Below the pieces are notes generated by a model. The model saw only the letters and a list, made by a program, of their open reading frames with translations. It did no database searches and was not told the origin of the DNA. The position numbers and the translations under genes are program-made. A stretch of DNA of 64,000 nt from Elmis aenea (taxonomy: Eukaryota > Arthropoda > Insecta > Coleoptera > Elmidae): positions 3,534,001 through 3,598,000 of the forward strand of contig OX393579.1 in NCBI GenBank assembly GCA_947652605.1. Direction: 5' to 3'. The stretch's first letter is position 1, and the number at the start of each line of letters is the position of its first letter. Below, piece by piece: positions 1 to 11,595 of this stretch.

Positions 1-192
1 GTTCCTGCAATTAGCTCAATTACTTGTGCGCTACAAATCCTGCTGGAAAATGAGCGCCCATTTATCCAGTCCTCGCTAATTAAAATTGACGATTCCCGAT
101 AACAATTACCGTTTATATCGACGGGGGTTATCCGAAAATTGGCTACTGGCTCATGATTTATCGCCGTCATTAGACTAATCAACACAACTTAC

Positions 193-240
193 CTTGTCAA
201 AGGCCATCGGCCTGTGGCATCGCTCCCGGTCCGGCTCCAT
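193..240 (-). CDS. Putative first coding exon of a minus-strand gene leaving the window (partial)
   Basis: On the minus strand an ATG at 240 opens 16 codons (MEPDRERCHRPMAFDK) that end exactly at a strong donor, AAG|GTAAGT (donor G at 192). The start context GCCGCCGCATGG is a very good initiation context. The exon lies in a GC-rich patch (about 200-350) that stands out from AT-rich surroundings. A polypyrimidine acceptor (eight T then CCAG, AG at 361-360) would make the whole exon 193-359 (167 nt), so 5' UTR exons could lie far to the right. A 5-codon upstream ORF (MELG) sits at 310-296. The remaining exons are outside the window, so no function can be assigned. The call rests on start context, donor, acceptor and base composition. 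It could be a chance match in a GC-rich element. Confidence 0.4.
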
Positions 241-359
241 GCGGCGGCCGGGCTCGGCGTGAGAGCAGAGGGGCCGGGCAGCCGGACACACGCTCCTAGC
301 CGAGCTCCATGGGGCTCTGCCCCCGCCCCATCACGCCTGTAGTCACCCCCACATACGCA

Positions 360-667
360 CTGGAAAAAAAATCGCTATTAATCAAACTGTAGTTAATAAC
401 ACATTTTGATGGCGCAACAATAATGATACAAAAAGTCCGATACGATTCATAAAAACGGTAATTCGGTTTACATGTCGTATCATTGCATTTTTTTTTGTAA
501 TTTCAAAAGGATAATGCAATCATAAAATTGCATGATCGTCCTGCGAAACGTTAAAAAATTGCCTAATTTGATGAATGCCAGCGTTATTTTAAAAATCTTA
601 TGATTAAATAAATAAACAATAGCACACAATTCACGAGGGTGTATTTTTATGTAATCTATCTAGCCAT
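360..667. other. AT-rich spacer, nothing recognised
   Basis: Low-complexity AT-rich sequence between the GC-rich exon candidate and the first mariner remnant. No reading frame, repeat pair or motif that I can support. Confidence 0.5.
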
Positions 668-1690
668 GAGAGAAAGCACGTGGAAAACAAAACAAACTTG
701 GTACATCTGATCCAACGTTCCTCGAGTTGCCGCATCCCCACAAGAACAATTTTTTCGGGAGCTCCGCAAAATAGACACCAAAAGCTATCTTAAGGTCATT
801 ATTGGGAGTAACATTTTTGCCACCAAGATTTTTTTTAGATTTCTGAACAAAAAGATGTCGCAGGATGTCAAGTCAGGGCTATAAGATGCATGACGCAACT
901 CAGTAAATGCACATTCTTGGATGCAATTGTCATGAAGAAGCAGATTTTTTTTCGGCCACGATAAAAGCCTTTTCAATTCCCAGGTCCTTTCTAACTTTGA
1001 ATAGTTTTCAAATGGACCTCTTCATTGTTTGTAGTGTCTTTTTGCATATACTCAATAGGCTGAACATCTTCCTTGTCCCAAAAAATAGTTGCCATTATTT
1101 GTCTGGCCGAAGACTGAGTTTTGGCTTTTTTTGGGGTAGGCGAATCTTTGTGAATCCACTACATAGATTCTTGTTTGGTAGGAGGATCGTAAATCATTCC
1201 CAGTAACAATTCGTGAAAAAAGCTCTTATAAGCCTCTGAAGTGATATAATTTTCCTGGGAAGTTTCTCCCATGACAAGTTTTCGCTCCAACGTAAGGGGT
1301 TTTCGAATCCAACGCGCGAAAACTTTCTGCATGCCCAAATTGTCGTGCAAAACTTTCCAAACAGTTATTTCGGATACCCAAACTTCACTGGCAATGAAAG
1401 ACCACTTCATTAGCCGATCTGACAGCACCAAATCTTCAATTTTTTTAACCATGTCTTCAGTTCTTGCCTCAACTGGTCGACCTGATTTTGGATGATCCTC
1501 CAATTAAAGAGTACCGACCCAGCGAAACTGCTTAGACCAGAATTGTACTTGGAATAAAGATGGGACTATGCTTTGATAGATTAATTTTGGCCCATTACTC
1601 TCTTTTGTGAGAAATTTTATTACATTTCGATGCTCCAGTTTAATTTCACTCTACATAATTTTTTGGCCAAACTTGTTCATCCTTAGATTT
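668..1690 (-). pseudogene. Degraded mariner-family transposase (Tc1/mariner, DD34D)
   Basis: Read on the minus strand, about 1,680 down to 670, the frames piece together into a mariner transposase. The N-terminus has a first-HTH stretch (EHRNVIKFLTKE near 1640), then EDHPKSGRPVEA near 1500. The second HTH is followed by LGMQKVFARWIRK, matching the family's LGM.K..ARWVP. Near 935 comes LHDN, the second catalytic Asp block. Near 870 comes YSPDLTSCDIFLF, the third catalytic Asp block. The middle of the catalytic domain, including the first Asp block, is missing or unreadable, and stops and frameshifts separate the pieces (for example a stop just before LEDHPKSGRP). Terminal inverted repeats were not resolved. 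An old, dead copy, much more decayed than the one at 13.2-14.4 kb. Confidence 0.8.
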
Positions 1691-2361
1691 TTTGATTGGA
1701 AATGAAATTTTGTTAATCAGACCATTAATTTTTCTCATTGGTATTTCATTTAATTTTCAACGCAATTTTTAAATCGCTCTCCAAATCCCTTAATCTGTTA
1801 ATCTACTTAACGTTTTTACACTGGAGATTTATTTTAGTACATTTCGTCCGTGAAATCTCGCCTGATTGAATAATTGCTAAAAACCTCTTAACTACAGATG
1901 TGTTAATAAATCACGTGGAAATTTGAACGCGTGCTAGCGTTTAAAGATGTTTTTCTTCGACATAACCCCTTGCTTGTAAGTTAATAAATCAATATTTGAA
2001 TTACGGACTCGAAAATTACACTCGGCACGAATTATTTCTCATACGACGTAAATCGTAAATGACGCGTCTAACCGTTTGAATTTATAATTAGAAACTCGTA
2101 TATTTTCCAGTTCATGTATTCCCGTTTAATTCGGCACTTGCTAAATTAGTATAGCGCGACTTAATATTGTACTGTAACACACATAATTGCTGTGGTAATA
2201 TTATTACCACAACGCGTTGAAGCTATGATTGAAATATTAATTTCACGCTCAACACCTCCTTGTTGGTGGTTTGTAATTTTAATTGCGGGTAAAAAACTTT
2301 TACTAAACCGTACATCAAAACTTTTTTATTGTGGGGATAACCTACAGAGATCGAATACTGG
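1691..2361. other. AT-rich spacer, nothing recognised
   Basis: No supported gene or repeat. Short reading frames here have no recognisable content and look like chance. Confidence 0.5.
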
Positions 2362-2865
2362 CAAGGAAGGGTCACGATATGTTGTCGCTAGAATCTGATT
2401 AAGGCTGTGTTTATTGCATCAAGAACACCATAACTTAATGTTTTGCAGAGTTATCCTTGCCACTGGCCATTTCCTTCGGAAAAATAGGGGGAAAAGTTGA
2501 ATAAAAAAGGTAATTTTTGCGATCGCGTTGGCCATGAAACCGTCAAAGATAAAATCGAAATTCTTCTGTTTATAATTCGCGCATCGTTTGCAAGTAAAAT
2601 GGTGCAAAGTTTTTGAAAAATTCTTTAACGGTTCCGGAGAAAAATGTCAAAAACGGAACCCCTGCAAAAGCGCTATGATTTGAGAAGTTGTGGTATATCT
2701 GTTATAATTAAATCTATGCGACTTGCATAGGCGTTTAACACAGCGGAAACCGTTTTTACAAGGATCTCGGTTTCGCGTTTTTCTCCGGAACCGTTTAAGA
2801 TTTTTTCAAAAACTTTATTTGAAAAAGAACCTTCGTTGAAATCATTTTGCAACTCTAAGCGCATT
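2362..2865. repeat. Truncated copy of the GGTCACGATA foldback element
   Basis: Starts with the same terminal motif (GGGTCACGATATGTTGTCGC) as the complete copy at 16,383-17,748 and shares its next blocks: TTTGCAGAGTTAT, CCACTGGCCATTTC, TTTTTGCGATCGCGTTGGCC. Internally GTTCCGGAGAAAAA appears near 2630 and its inverse TTTTTCTCCGGAAC near 2780, so part of the hairpin is present. The right terminal repeat is missing. No coding capacity, so a non-autonomous element. A third partial copy lies at 11.25-11.6 kb. Confidence 0.75.
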
Positions 2866-3629
2866 GAGCAATTTTACTACAATGTTAATCGACAGAAGTA
2901 ATAAAGTCCAAAAATAACACACCTTTTTTATCATCTCACCGAAAGACAGACGAGGTCTATTTCCGTCACTTTATTACAACTATGAAGAAAATACTGCGTC
3001 GCGTCAACACCGCCAAAGCCTTTCATGAAGGGACGACATGAGCTCACTTTGATATATGTAGGTCAACATAAATTCTGTCACTTGCAAATTACTCACGACC
3101 CAAATAACTATTTATATTCTTCGGCGATATATTTTATGACCTTTCATCGGTGCGTTCCGAACTCGCGACTTTTCTATGGGTTATTGAATGTCGGGCATAA
3201 AGGGACCTCGTAAAATTGCGAAAGCACTGTTACCACTACACAATGGAAAAGTATTATAAGCATCTAGGTTTAGCTATAAATTGGCGATAATAAATTAAAT
3301 GACGGAGCGATAAATATTAACCAACACGGGGAAATTAGGAACTACCCTTATTGGAAATATAACAAATCTGTTATTAAAGTTATTTAAGTGGTTCTTTTTA
3401 AATATTAATATATACCTGAATTTTTTTTTTTTGAAGTGATATGAGACCAATAATTATGAGTCGTCTAAAGCTAGCTTGAGTAACAGACTGATCCTTTTAC
3501 TATTCATAATATTAAAGTCAAGTTATTCAAGTGTCCTTACGAATTAATTAACAAAACTTTAGCTGTAAATTATTCTAGAAGAAGCAGTTTTTAAAGAAAA
3601 TAGAATAAAGTGTGAACTATATACAAAAG
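2866..3629. other. AT-rich spacer, nothing recognised
   Basis: No supported gene or repeat. A run of T near 3420 is the only simple-sequence feature. Confidence 0.5.
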
Positions 3630-3850
3630 GTATGGTTTTTGCAGAACTTTGTTCGTTTAAATAGAACACCCTGCATATTTTTTTATTTTTTTAAATTATA
3701 AATCAAATTTATCTACTTTCAAAAAATTGTTGTCATTAAAATTAATCGTTTTTGAGTTATTTAATTTTCTCAAAAATATTTATAGATATAATATTAATAT
3801 TTAAAAACTAAACATGCTAGAACAAATTGTTGTCCTAGATTTCTAGAAGA
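3630..3850. repeat. Decayed fragment related to the 43-45 kb palindromic element
   Basis: Contains GAACACCCTGCATATTTTTT, then CGTTTTTGAGTTATT, AAATATTTATA and AGAACAAATTGTTGT in the same order as the arm at 43,480-43,660 (GAACACCCTGTATATT, CGTTTTTGAGTTATTAA, AGAGCAAATTGCTCT). The match is patchy, so this is an old fragment of the same family with no coding potential. Confidence 0.45.
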
Positions 3851-3929
3851 AAGGTTTTTTGAAAAATATATGTATCAGTTCCAAGACTTCCCGTCTTTCC
3901 ATCAATGGCCAATTAACTCATTTAAATCG

Positions 3930-4531
3930 ATGAAAGCTTTAAATATTTAGGAGTGATCATAAAGAAAAGTGGAGGATTGCACAAGGAAATAAGCGACAGA
4001 ACAGGAAATGTGGGAAGAATATTTAACAGTTTTTTGGAAATAGAGAAGTCCCAACGCGAACAAAAGTGGAAGTGGTTAAAAAGGTAGTAACTCCGGCACT
4101 TTTACTTATACGGAAGTGAAACATGGACACTCAAAAACAAAAATAGTAGCCGAGTGAATGCAGCTAAAATGAGGTTTCTAAGAAAAATCCAAGGAAAACC
4201 CAAACAAGATAGAATCAGAAATGAAACGTATAGAGAACAATTAAAGATAAAATCAGTTGAAACAAAAATACAAGAAAGACAGTTGGGACGGTTGAGTCAC
4301 ATTTAAAGGATGAAAGAAGAAAGATTAAACCTATCAAGCAAGATCACAGGGCAAAAACCAAAGAGGCAGACCGAGAAAAACCTGGCAAGACGATGTTAAA
4401 CAAGCAGAAAGGTATAGAAACATCAAATGAAAGACATAAAAAGCTAGCACAAGACAGAAAAACATGATAAAAAGTCAGCACAACACAACAACAGTTCTAC
4501 ACCTAACAGTAGAAGGACTCATGACTAAATA
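3930..4531 (+). pseudogene. RTE-like non-LTR retrotransposon, 3' part of reverse transcriptase, broken
   Basis: Translating with frame jumps gives the thumb/connection part of an RTE-type reverse transcriptase: ESFKYLGVIIKKSGG, GRIFNSF, then tacggaagtgaaacatgg (YGSETW), then the basic tail. It ends with ACCTAACAGTAGAAGGACTC followed by ATGACTAAATAA. The copies ending at about 31,211 and 42,595 finish the same way (the last lacks one or two bases of the motif), which defines the family's 3' end. The 5' half of the element is absent (5' truncation) and frameshifts and stops are frequent. Confidence 0.8.
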
Positions 4532-4539
4532 AATCGATT

Positions 4540-5131
4540 TAAAAAAATCTTTTAAAGAAGAGGCGAGAGTTTGGAAGCTGGTATATATTTTCCGCAAAAA
4601 TAATTACTTATTTTAGATGTAAGAAAAGTGATTATGTACAATAAATATATTACATTTAACTTTTTTAAGGATCTTTACTGACGAAGAGGGAAGAGTCTTA
4701 TAACTAATCTGGCATTTCTAAAAGAGATCCCTTGAAAAATTATGAGTGATATTAATTTAATTAAACCAATTTAGATTAACTTCAGTTCAGTTATTTATTA
4801 CATAAAACATTCAAATGCTTTTAATTTATTATATAAACACTGATAATATTTACACTGAGCATTTTGTATCGGAACTTCATGACCTAAACTTAATGAAAAC
4901 GTACAGAAATATTTTCGGTTTCTTTCCGTTTGAAGTTGCCCCATTAAATAAATAGTGCGGTATATTTTTACCAGGTTGTAAACAGAATTTAAAGTAAACA
5001 TATTAAAATAAATCTATCTGGAAAATATAACGTCTTTCGCTGTATCAACTACCACATGTGTGTATTAATTCAAAATATTTAAAAATTCGTTCAATAAACC
5101 TGCAGTTGTAGATAAAAACAAAATAACCATG
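4540..5131. other. AT-rich spacer, nothing recognised
   Basis: No supported feature between the LINE fragment and the palindrome. A 67-codon minus-strand frame here has no recognisable content. Confidence 0.45.
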
Positions 5132-5452
5132 ATATAGTATATCTCAAATAAAATTGCTCATATCGGCTTAAGCAGTTAGGACATCCCAGGTACATGCACA
5201 ATCTTGGATTATAAACCTTAAATGATTTGTATGGCACAACACCTTAAATCATAATCGTATACCACATCTTCTTAATTGCTTATGGTCATTATGCTCAAAG
5301 AAAAGCAATTAAGAAGATGTGGTATACGATTATGATTTAAGGTGTTGTGCCATACAAATCATTTAAGGTTTATAATCCAAGATTGTGCATGTACCTGGGA
5401 TGTCCTAACTGCTTAAGCCGATATGAGCAATTTTATTTGAGATATACTATAT
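5132..5452. repeat. Perfect palindrome: 150-bp arms, 21-bp spacer
   Basis: 5132-5281 is the exact reverse complement of 5303-5452, with a spacer at 5282-5302. I followed the arms base by base and found no mismatch. Paired positions always sum to 10,584. Transcription in either direction would give a 150-bp perfect hairpin. The arms do not resemble the transposon ends seen elsewhere in the window. A perfect match this long in otherwise decayed DNA means the duplication is very recent, is kept identical by conversion, or is an assembly or library artefact. Confidence 0.95.
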
Positions 5453-6504
5453 ATAAAGATGATCTAGGACTTTACTTCTCGACAATAAATGCGAAATCTG
5501 CATCTAACAAAAGATTAATCCACTTCTAGATTATTAAATCTTTAATTTAAATAGTCCAAGTCTAGCACTTTAATCCTCTTATCCCAGGAAAAAAGTCGCC
5601 AATTCCTAGCGCGCTTTTAGATAATTTTAATACTAAATCTGCTCGTATATTTGCGCATTTACCAAGTCATTCATCGCCAGTAATGTCCTTTCCACAACCG
5701 CTTGATCCGACTCGTTTTTTTACAATTTGTAAACCCATTCCGAATAAACTGCGCTCTTAATCCAAGGCAGCAAGGCTTCGATATTTTATGTTTTAAGTCT
5801 CGAGTGAATTTTATGTCCTTTTATGTATTCCAGCGCGAAAGTTTCTTGTAAAAGTAGACAATCGGGGGTCCGATTTTATGACGCTCGAGTTTATCCGATA
5901 ACGTAAAATGTTTAACAAAACTGTAGGTCTCGTGTTCGACTTTTGATTAAAAGGATTTTACGCTCGAATTTATACTAAATAAGTCAAGATAAAAACTGTA
6001 AACTTTTTGTATGAATAAAGCGAAGAGCAATCAAAGAACATGCTCCATAAAAAAAATTAGAAAAATACCAATGATCAAATATTTCCTATCCAAAGAAGTA
6101 AAGGCTTAAGAATGTAAGGAATTTATTATAATATGGACGCAGTTGCTAGCACCTTTTTGTGGGTACAAAAATCGGAATGTTTTATTTTGTTCAAAACGTT
6201 TTTATTTGCACAACAGTTTTTTAAAGTTTTGTCTTAATCTTTCAACAAAGTACAATATCGTATTTTTTAACCTGATCCTGAAATTATACCATTTCCTTCC
6301 AAAATTTTGTTTTTCCATTAAAGCATCATTATTTTATGAGGCTAGAAGAGTAAGTTTTTAAAAAAAAAATCCGTACACAATCAAAATAGTTTATATTTGC
6401 AACCTACGCTGGGTTCATCACCTGATTGGACATAAACTTAGGGCCGGTTTTGCCATAAGGCGACTTTAGGCAATTGCCAAATTACATTATGCTTATAAGT
6501 TTAT
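5453..6504. other. Spacer, nothing recognised
   Basis: No supported gene. AGGGCCGGTTTTGCCATAAG near 6440 resembles the edge of a dispersed element, but I found no partner end. Confidence 0.4.
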
Positions 6505-7175
6505 TTATAAACAAAAACAAAAAATACAGGCACAGGAAATGAGATTTCTGAGAAGAATAGAGGGATGTAGACTAATCGATAAAGTCAGTAACGAAATTTT
6601 CGAAAAAAAACTAAGAGTAACAGATATTAAGAAAAAGATGGAGACGAATCAATTAATCCACTACGCATGCCAGAAAGTAGATACGCGAAAATAGTATGGA
6701 AAATGCAGTTGGAGGAAAAAAGAAGTAGAGGAAGAACAAAATGAGAAAAAGAGGTGAGGCAGAGACTAAAAGAAAAAGGAGTCAGCTGGAGAGATGTGCC
6801 ACAATTAGCTAACGATAGGCAGGAGTGGAGAAACTTTATACAGAAATAGAAAAGCATACCTCGACACCGAAAAGTACAAGAGGAACCGATTAAGATGTTA
6901 ATAAAAAAGATGGAGACGAATCAATTAAGATGGGTTGGACATTTACTATGCATGCCAGAAAATAGATACGCGAAAATAGTATGGAAAAAGAAGTTGGAGG
7001 GAAAAAGAAATAGAGGAATCCAAGAATAAAATGGGAAAAATAAGTGAGGCAGAGACTAGAAGAAAAAGGAGCCACAATTAGCTAAACGATAGGCAGGAGT
7101 GGAGAAACTTAATACAGAAATAGAAAAGCATACCTCGACACCGAAAGGTACAAGAGGAACCGATTAAGAAGAAGG
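6505..7175 (+). pseudogene. RTE-like LINE: two tandem 3' ends
   Basis: Two head-to-tail copies of the same retrotransposon 3' end, about 6,505-6,893 and 6,900-7,175. Each carries the basic C-terminal part of the polymerase ORF (ATGGAGACGAATCAATTAA, then a MPENRYAK-like stretch in the second copy), TTAGCTAA.CGATAGGCAGGA, and a tail ending CATACCTCGACACCGAAA.GTACAAGAGG. The copy ending at 22,436 has the same tail. The first copy begins upstream with an EMRFLRRIEGC-like stretch. Both copies have stops and indels. The arrangement suggests insertion of one truncated copy beside another, or local duplication. Confidence 0.75.
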
Positions 7176-8540
7176 GGGTTTTCGTATTACATGGCGAATT
7201 TCATTATAAAATGGCACGGTTTTTCTCCTTAGCTTACCCTGTGTTTCACTAGACTAAAGGAGATAGACATGAACCATTTTCATTATACGCAATGTCATTT
7301 ACTAAGAAATTAACAATTGGTCAAAGCATGTGGATGTTTTAAAATATTTTTTTATTGGTTATAGGTCTATTAGCAGTCAGAATCTTGGAATTTGTTAGCC
7401 CAACACTAATCACAGCAACAACATGACGTGTTGAGAACACTTCCATCGAAGTGTCCTCTTTAACCATCCACCAAGTCAGATGGCCAGAGTCTGTTAAGAC
7501 TTCTGTCACCATGCTCCTCCAGCAGTGGGTGTGCGAGGATGAAAACATAAATTGTTAATTGTTTACGAATAAAAAAATTACACTAAATTGTATGTAAATT
7601 ATTTGTCTTGTTCATTTTTCAAAAATGACCTTACGCCCTTTCATGATAAGCAGTCCATTTGTTGGTAAACTACGATGGTTGGCAAAAAAATGTGCTTCCA
7701 AACTATTTTGAAACAAAAATTTCTTCAACATTGTTAGCTACCCCTACACCCTACAACCGCTCTTTTAGTATAAGTGTCAACTTCCCTCCTACACATGTAA
7801 TAATTCCAACGTAAATACATAACATCGCACAGGTAACATTCGCCCTAACGCGTATCTGTTTTCTTTCTTTATTATCCCTGCGTATGTAGTAAAACCTTTG
7901 ATAAATACTGTCTACGGCTTATTTACGAGGTATAAACATTCCGACGTACGGCAGCTGTGTTTAGGTACAGCCATCATTCGGAACTATTGAGACGTCAATA
8001 ACAAGATTTATCTTTCCGCAACAAGTTACCAGGTTCATCGAACACCGTGGTCGTTTTTTGATTGCTAATTTTGCATGCCCGTGCTCATTTAACGAACGAG
8101 ATAAGGGCGAGAGATGAAGGTTTCACAAATAATTTTATCGTCGATAATATTATCTTTTTACTCGATTTCGTGTAGTACACGTCGAATTTCGGGCCTGAAT
8201 AATTAATGATTAATCAATGGCTGTCAACCCGTCCGAATTGCGTCATTAGATTACGCCGAATCTGTACGCGACGCAAAATGAATATTTTCGATAGCTAAAT
8301 TATTGTTCGATAGGTTAATTTCCATAATTCTATCGAACTAAAATAATAATTAAAACCTCACACTCAACATTTTCCCGAAAATAATGCAATTTTTACAGAG
8401 CTCGGAAAATAAAACAATTTACCATCTGATATTACCTATATTCAAACCATTCTAATGCCATTTAGGAAACAGTTTATTAATGTTTTTCTATAATATATTC
8501 ATTAAAATTCAATTGCATTTTTATTGCACTGCATGTAGAT
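7176..8540. other. Unique-looking spacer, no gene supported
   Basis: No repeat partner found. 7,340-7,550 is richer in GC than its surroundings and open on the minus strand for 69 codons, but the protein is unrecognised and has no splice or start evidence. 7,780-8,350 is non-repetitive with CpG-containing words, as is usual for intronic or intergenic host DNA. Confidence 0.4.
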
Positions 8541-8544
8541 TTTT

Positions 8545-9885
8545 TCAACATTTATTGATGACATACCAGTACTAGAAGAAGTTACTATAGCCACATTTGT
8601 AGACGACTCTGTACTACTTGCAGTATGCAAAGATCAGGAAACATCCACTAGAAAGTTGCAAACAGCCAGTAAAGTAATACTCTACTGGACCAAACAATGG
8701 AAAATTAAGCTTAACGAGCTTAAGTCTATCCATGTTAAATTTACAAATAAAAGGATAACAGATCCACTGCTACTTAATATAAACGGGACTATAGTGCCAT
8801 ATGAAAATCAAGCGAAATATCTTGGCATGACCCTTGACGCAAAATTGCGATGGAAAGAACATGTTAAAAAGAAAAAAATCGAACTTAATCTAAAATACAG
8901 ACAGTACTTCTGGCTTCTTGAAAGATATTCCAAATTATCAATATACAGGGTGTGTATAAATTGGCGGAAGCGCTACACGTGGCGATGTTCTTTGTAAAAT
9001 TCTAAGTCTAAAATCTTGATACAAAAATGTTGTACCATGCTTCCAATGGCCTCAGGAACCAATTAAAGAAAAAAATGGCAACATTGCATACATTGATTTG
9101 CGTTTGGACATTTTTTTATCAGAAATTTTTACTTAGGTATTTACAGTTTTTGTTCGAACTGAAAGCCTTCAGTTCGTAGACATAGCTGCAAACTTTTGGG
9201 TATCGTAAAACACGAACTAGAAATTATTACGATAAAAACAGAGATGACAGCTAATGACAATGTTGCCATATGTATTATTTTCATTCAAATCAGTGATTTA
9301 CATATTTTCAACACCAATTTTTGAAAGGAAGAACACAATATCTAGGAAAAAATACTATTCGAAATTTATTTTTATTCCAAATGCAGCTTTTTCATTTGCA
9401 AGTATTAAATAATAACGCTTATTAAAGGACTAAATGTCAAAACTTTGAGGACCTCTTGGAGACACAGCAAGCATGGTACAACATTTTCGTATTAAGATTT
9501 TCGACTTAGAATTTTACAAAGAACATCGCCACGTGTAGCGCTTCCGCCAATTTTTACACACCCTGTATAATAAGATCCTAACAGGTCCTGAAACCGGTGT
9601 GGCTTTACAGTATTCAACTTTGGGTTGCACCAAAGACAGCAATATTGCATCTATCCAGACTTTTCAAAACAAAATGCTACGTAATATGGTAAACGCTCCA
9701 TGGTACGTCCGCAACAGTGATCTTCATCGAGATCTTGGTATACCAATGGTTAAGGAAGAAATTAAAAGGTTTGCTGGTAAACACGAAACCAGACTGCACC
9801 ATCATGGGAATGCTCTTCAACTGCTGTACAACCAACATCTTGTCCGAAGATTGAAGAGGACCAAGCCGTTTGAACTCGTGTAGTG
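8545..9885 (+). pseudogene. Jockey-like non-LTR retrotransposon, C-terminal half of reverse transcriptase, split by a MITE
   Basis: The left piece (about 8,550-8,943) reads DDIPVLEEVTIATFVDDSVL with FVDD in place of the usual FADD, then YENQAKYLGMTLDAKLRW (the Y.KYLG..LD..L.W block), and ends at SKLSIY. After an insertion at 8,944-9,567, the right piece (9,568-9,885) continues the same protein: IQTFQNKMLRNMVNAPWYVR, then DLHRDLGIPMVKEEI, ending at a TAG near 9,883. This is the C-terminal block of Jockey-clade reverse transcriptases. The 5' part of the element (ORF1, endonuclease, fingers) is missing. The FADD change and the insertion make it non-functional. A tail similar to the RTE-like 3' ends (ACCTCGACGCCGAAAGGCAC) occurs downstream near 9,990 and may belong to another fragment. 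Confidence 0.85.
8944..9567. mobile_element. 624-bp TIR element inserted in the LINE at a TA site
   Basis: Ends are TACAGGGTGTGTATAAATTG at the left and the inverse of TACAGGGTGTGTAAAAATTG at the right. The inverted match extends about 110 bp inward with few mismatches (for example GCGCTACACGTGGCGATG in both arms). TA lies directly outside both ends (8942-8943 and 9568-9569), as expected for TA target duplication by the Tc1/mariner superfamily. There is no coding capacity. Removing the element restores the frame of the surrounding reverse transcriptase, so insertion came after the LINE. Confidence 0.9.
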
Positions 9886-9989
9886 TTTTGTATAAAAAGC
9901 AGAACATAGTGCGCGAGTGAGAGTGCATACAATATAGTCATAGTCGGAACAATCTAGAAGACTTAAATGGATGGACTCTAGTTGTTAAG

Positions 9990-11244
9990 TATACCTCGAC
10001 GCCGAAAGGCACAAGAGGCCCGAATAAAATGGGCATGGAAATGTTTTAGGCAAAATTGGAAGTTTGGAGTATATTCTAACGCGGTTCATTTTTCATAAAA
10101 AGAGTCCGGTACATTTTGTTTAAACAATGTCTAAGACGTGGGTTGCAATTTTTTAGAAAGTTGCTTAAGTAAACAAAATGAGGAGTACATAAAAATAAAA
10201 TTGCTCCAAATATAAAAATCATAAAAATTACAGCAGTATAACAGTTCCATTTCCCAATAAATTTTTGATCGCAATACTTTTCAGAGTTCCCTCAATAAAA
10301 TTTAACCGGGAGTACATAAAATAAACAATACGTTTTATTAGTATTACTTATAGAATCACAACCAGCACATCAAAATATTGCAGAAGTGAATACAATGTCA
10401 TCGGTACAGGCAAATATTTTACTACGTTAAGGTCAGAGTTTAATCTACAGCAATAATATTGTTTTGTTAATTTAACAGTTCATACATTTGCGAAGCAATA
10501 GAATTGAAAACACAACGAGTTATGCTAAAAGAGCGGAATTTTGAATAGAAACGTTTTGCTCTTATACAGAATAAATGGCGAACGTTTTATGTTTCAAATT
10601 GAAGGTTAAGGGTCAGACATTTTTTTAAAAGACCAATCATAAACCACAGAAAAATTAATGTTATAAAAATCACTCAATAATCTTCATTATTTCCTCCTAG
10701 AGTTTAAATACTAGTTTTAGAACGTGAAATGTTTAATTCCTTGCAAAAACAATCGTTTTATATGCCTGAAATTAATTGTAGTTAGGGTGTTTTAGTTAAA
10801 AAGGTAACGTAACGACAAAGCCGTATCGTTTGCATACAACAATCTTGTGGGACAGGTTAAAAATCGACGATTCGTTACTCCTCGAATAAGCAAAACTAAA
10901 GAAACACCGAAATACCACTACAAATATTGATTGTGGTCCCATTGTGAACCGTTCTCATGTTCATTCGAACAATCCATCCTTAAAATCGGGTTGCGCCTGT
11001 AATGATACGATAAAATCGTTAATCTTATCTCCGTTATTGTATAATATGACGTATATTATGTTTGTTGAAAGCAATAACCTACGTAGTATTGTTTACTTTT
11101 GGAAGAATATTCAACTATTGACACTGAGTGTTGCGTCGCAAAATTGAACCAGATAATTTCGGTATTCACACTCAGATACTAGTGCACTTGTTAATCTTGG
11201 GAAATTTGTAATTTTAGTCACTAAACAGTTCTTTTTTTAAATTT
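9990..11244. other. AT-rich spacer, nothing recognised
   Basis: Apart from a short LINE-tail-like stretch at its left edge, I see no gene or repeat. The short frame at 10,944-11,147 is unrecognised. Confidence 0.4.
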
Positions 11245-11595
11245 TTCAACCTGAAAAGTTGAATAATAAAGGTAATTTTTGCGATCGCGTTGGCTATGAA
11301 ACCGTCAGAAATCGAAATTCTTCTATTTACCAATGCGAGCATCCTTTGCAAGTAAAATGGTGCAAAGTTTGTGAAAAAATCTTAAACGGTTCCGGAGAAA
11401 AACGCGAAAAACGAGGCCCTTGTAAAAACGGTTTTCCCTATGTTAAACGCCTATTCAAGTCGCATAGTTGTAATACAGATACACCACAACTTCTCAAATC
11501 ATAGCGCTTTTGCAGGGGTTTCGTTTCTGACGTTTTTCTCCGGAACCGTTTAAGATTTTTTCAAAACCTTTGCACCATTTTACTTCCATGGCGTG
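11245..11595. repeat. Internal fragment of the GGTCACGATA foldback element
   Basis: Shares TTTTTGCGATCGCGTTGGC, AAACCGTCA, CTTTGCAAGTAAAATGGTGC and the hairpin pair GGTTCCGGAGAAAAA / TTTTTCTCCGGAACC with the copies at 2.36 and 16.4 kb. Both terminal repeats are missing. The 81-codon open frame across it is a by-product of the repeat, not a gene. Confidence 0.75.

Noticed and set aside
7339..7548. Minus-strand 69-codon frame as a gene
   Set aside because: GC content is raised, but there is no recognisable domain, start context or splice partner. Left as spacer.
11259..11504. 81-codon frame as a gene
   Set aside because: Lies wholly within a foldback repeat whose other copies do not keep the frame.
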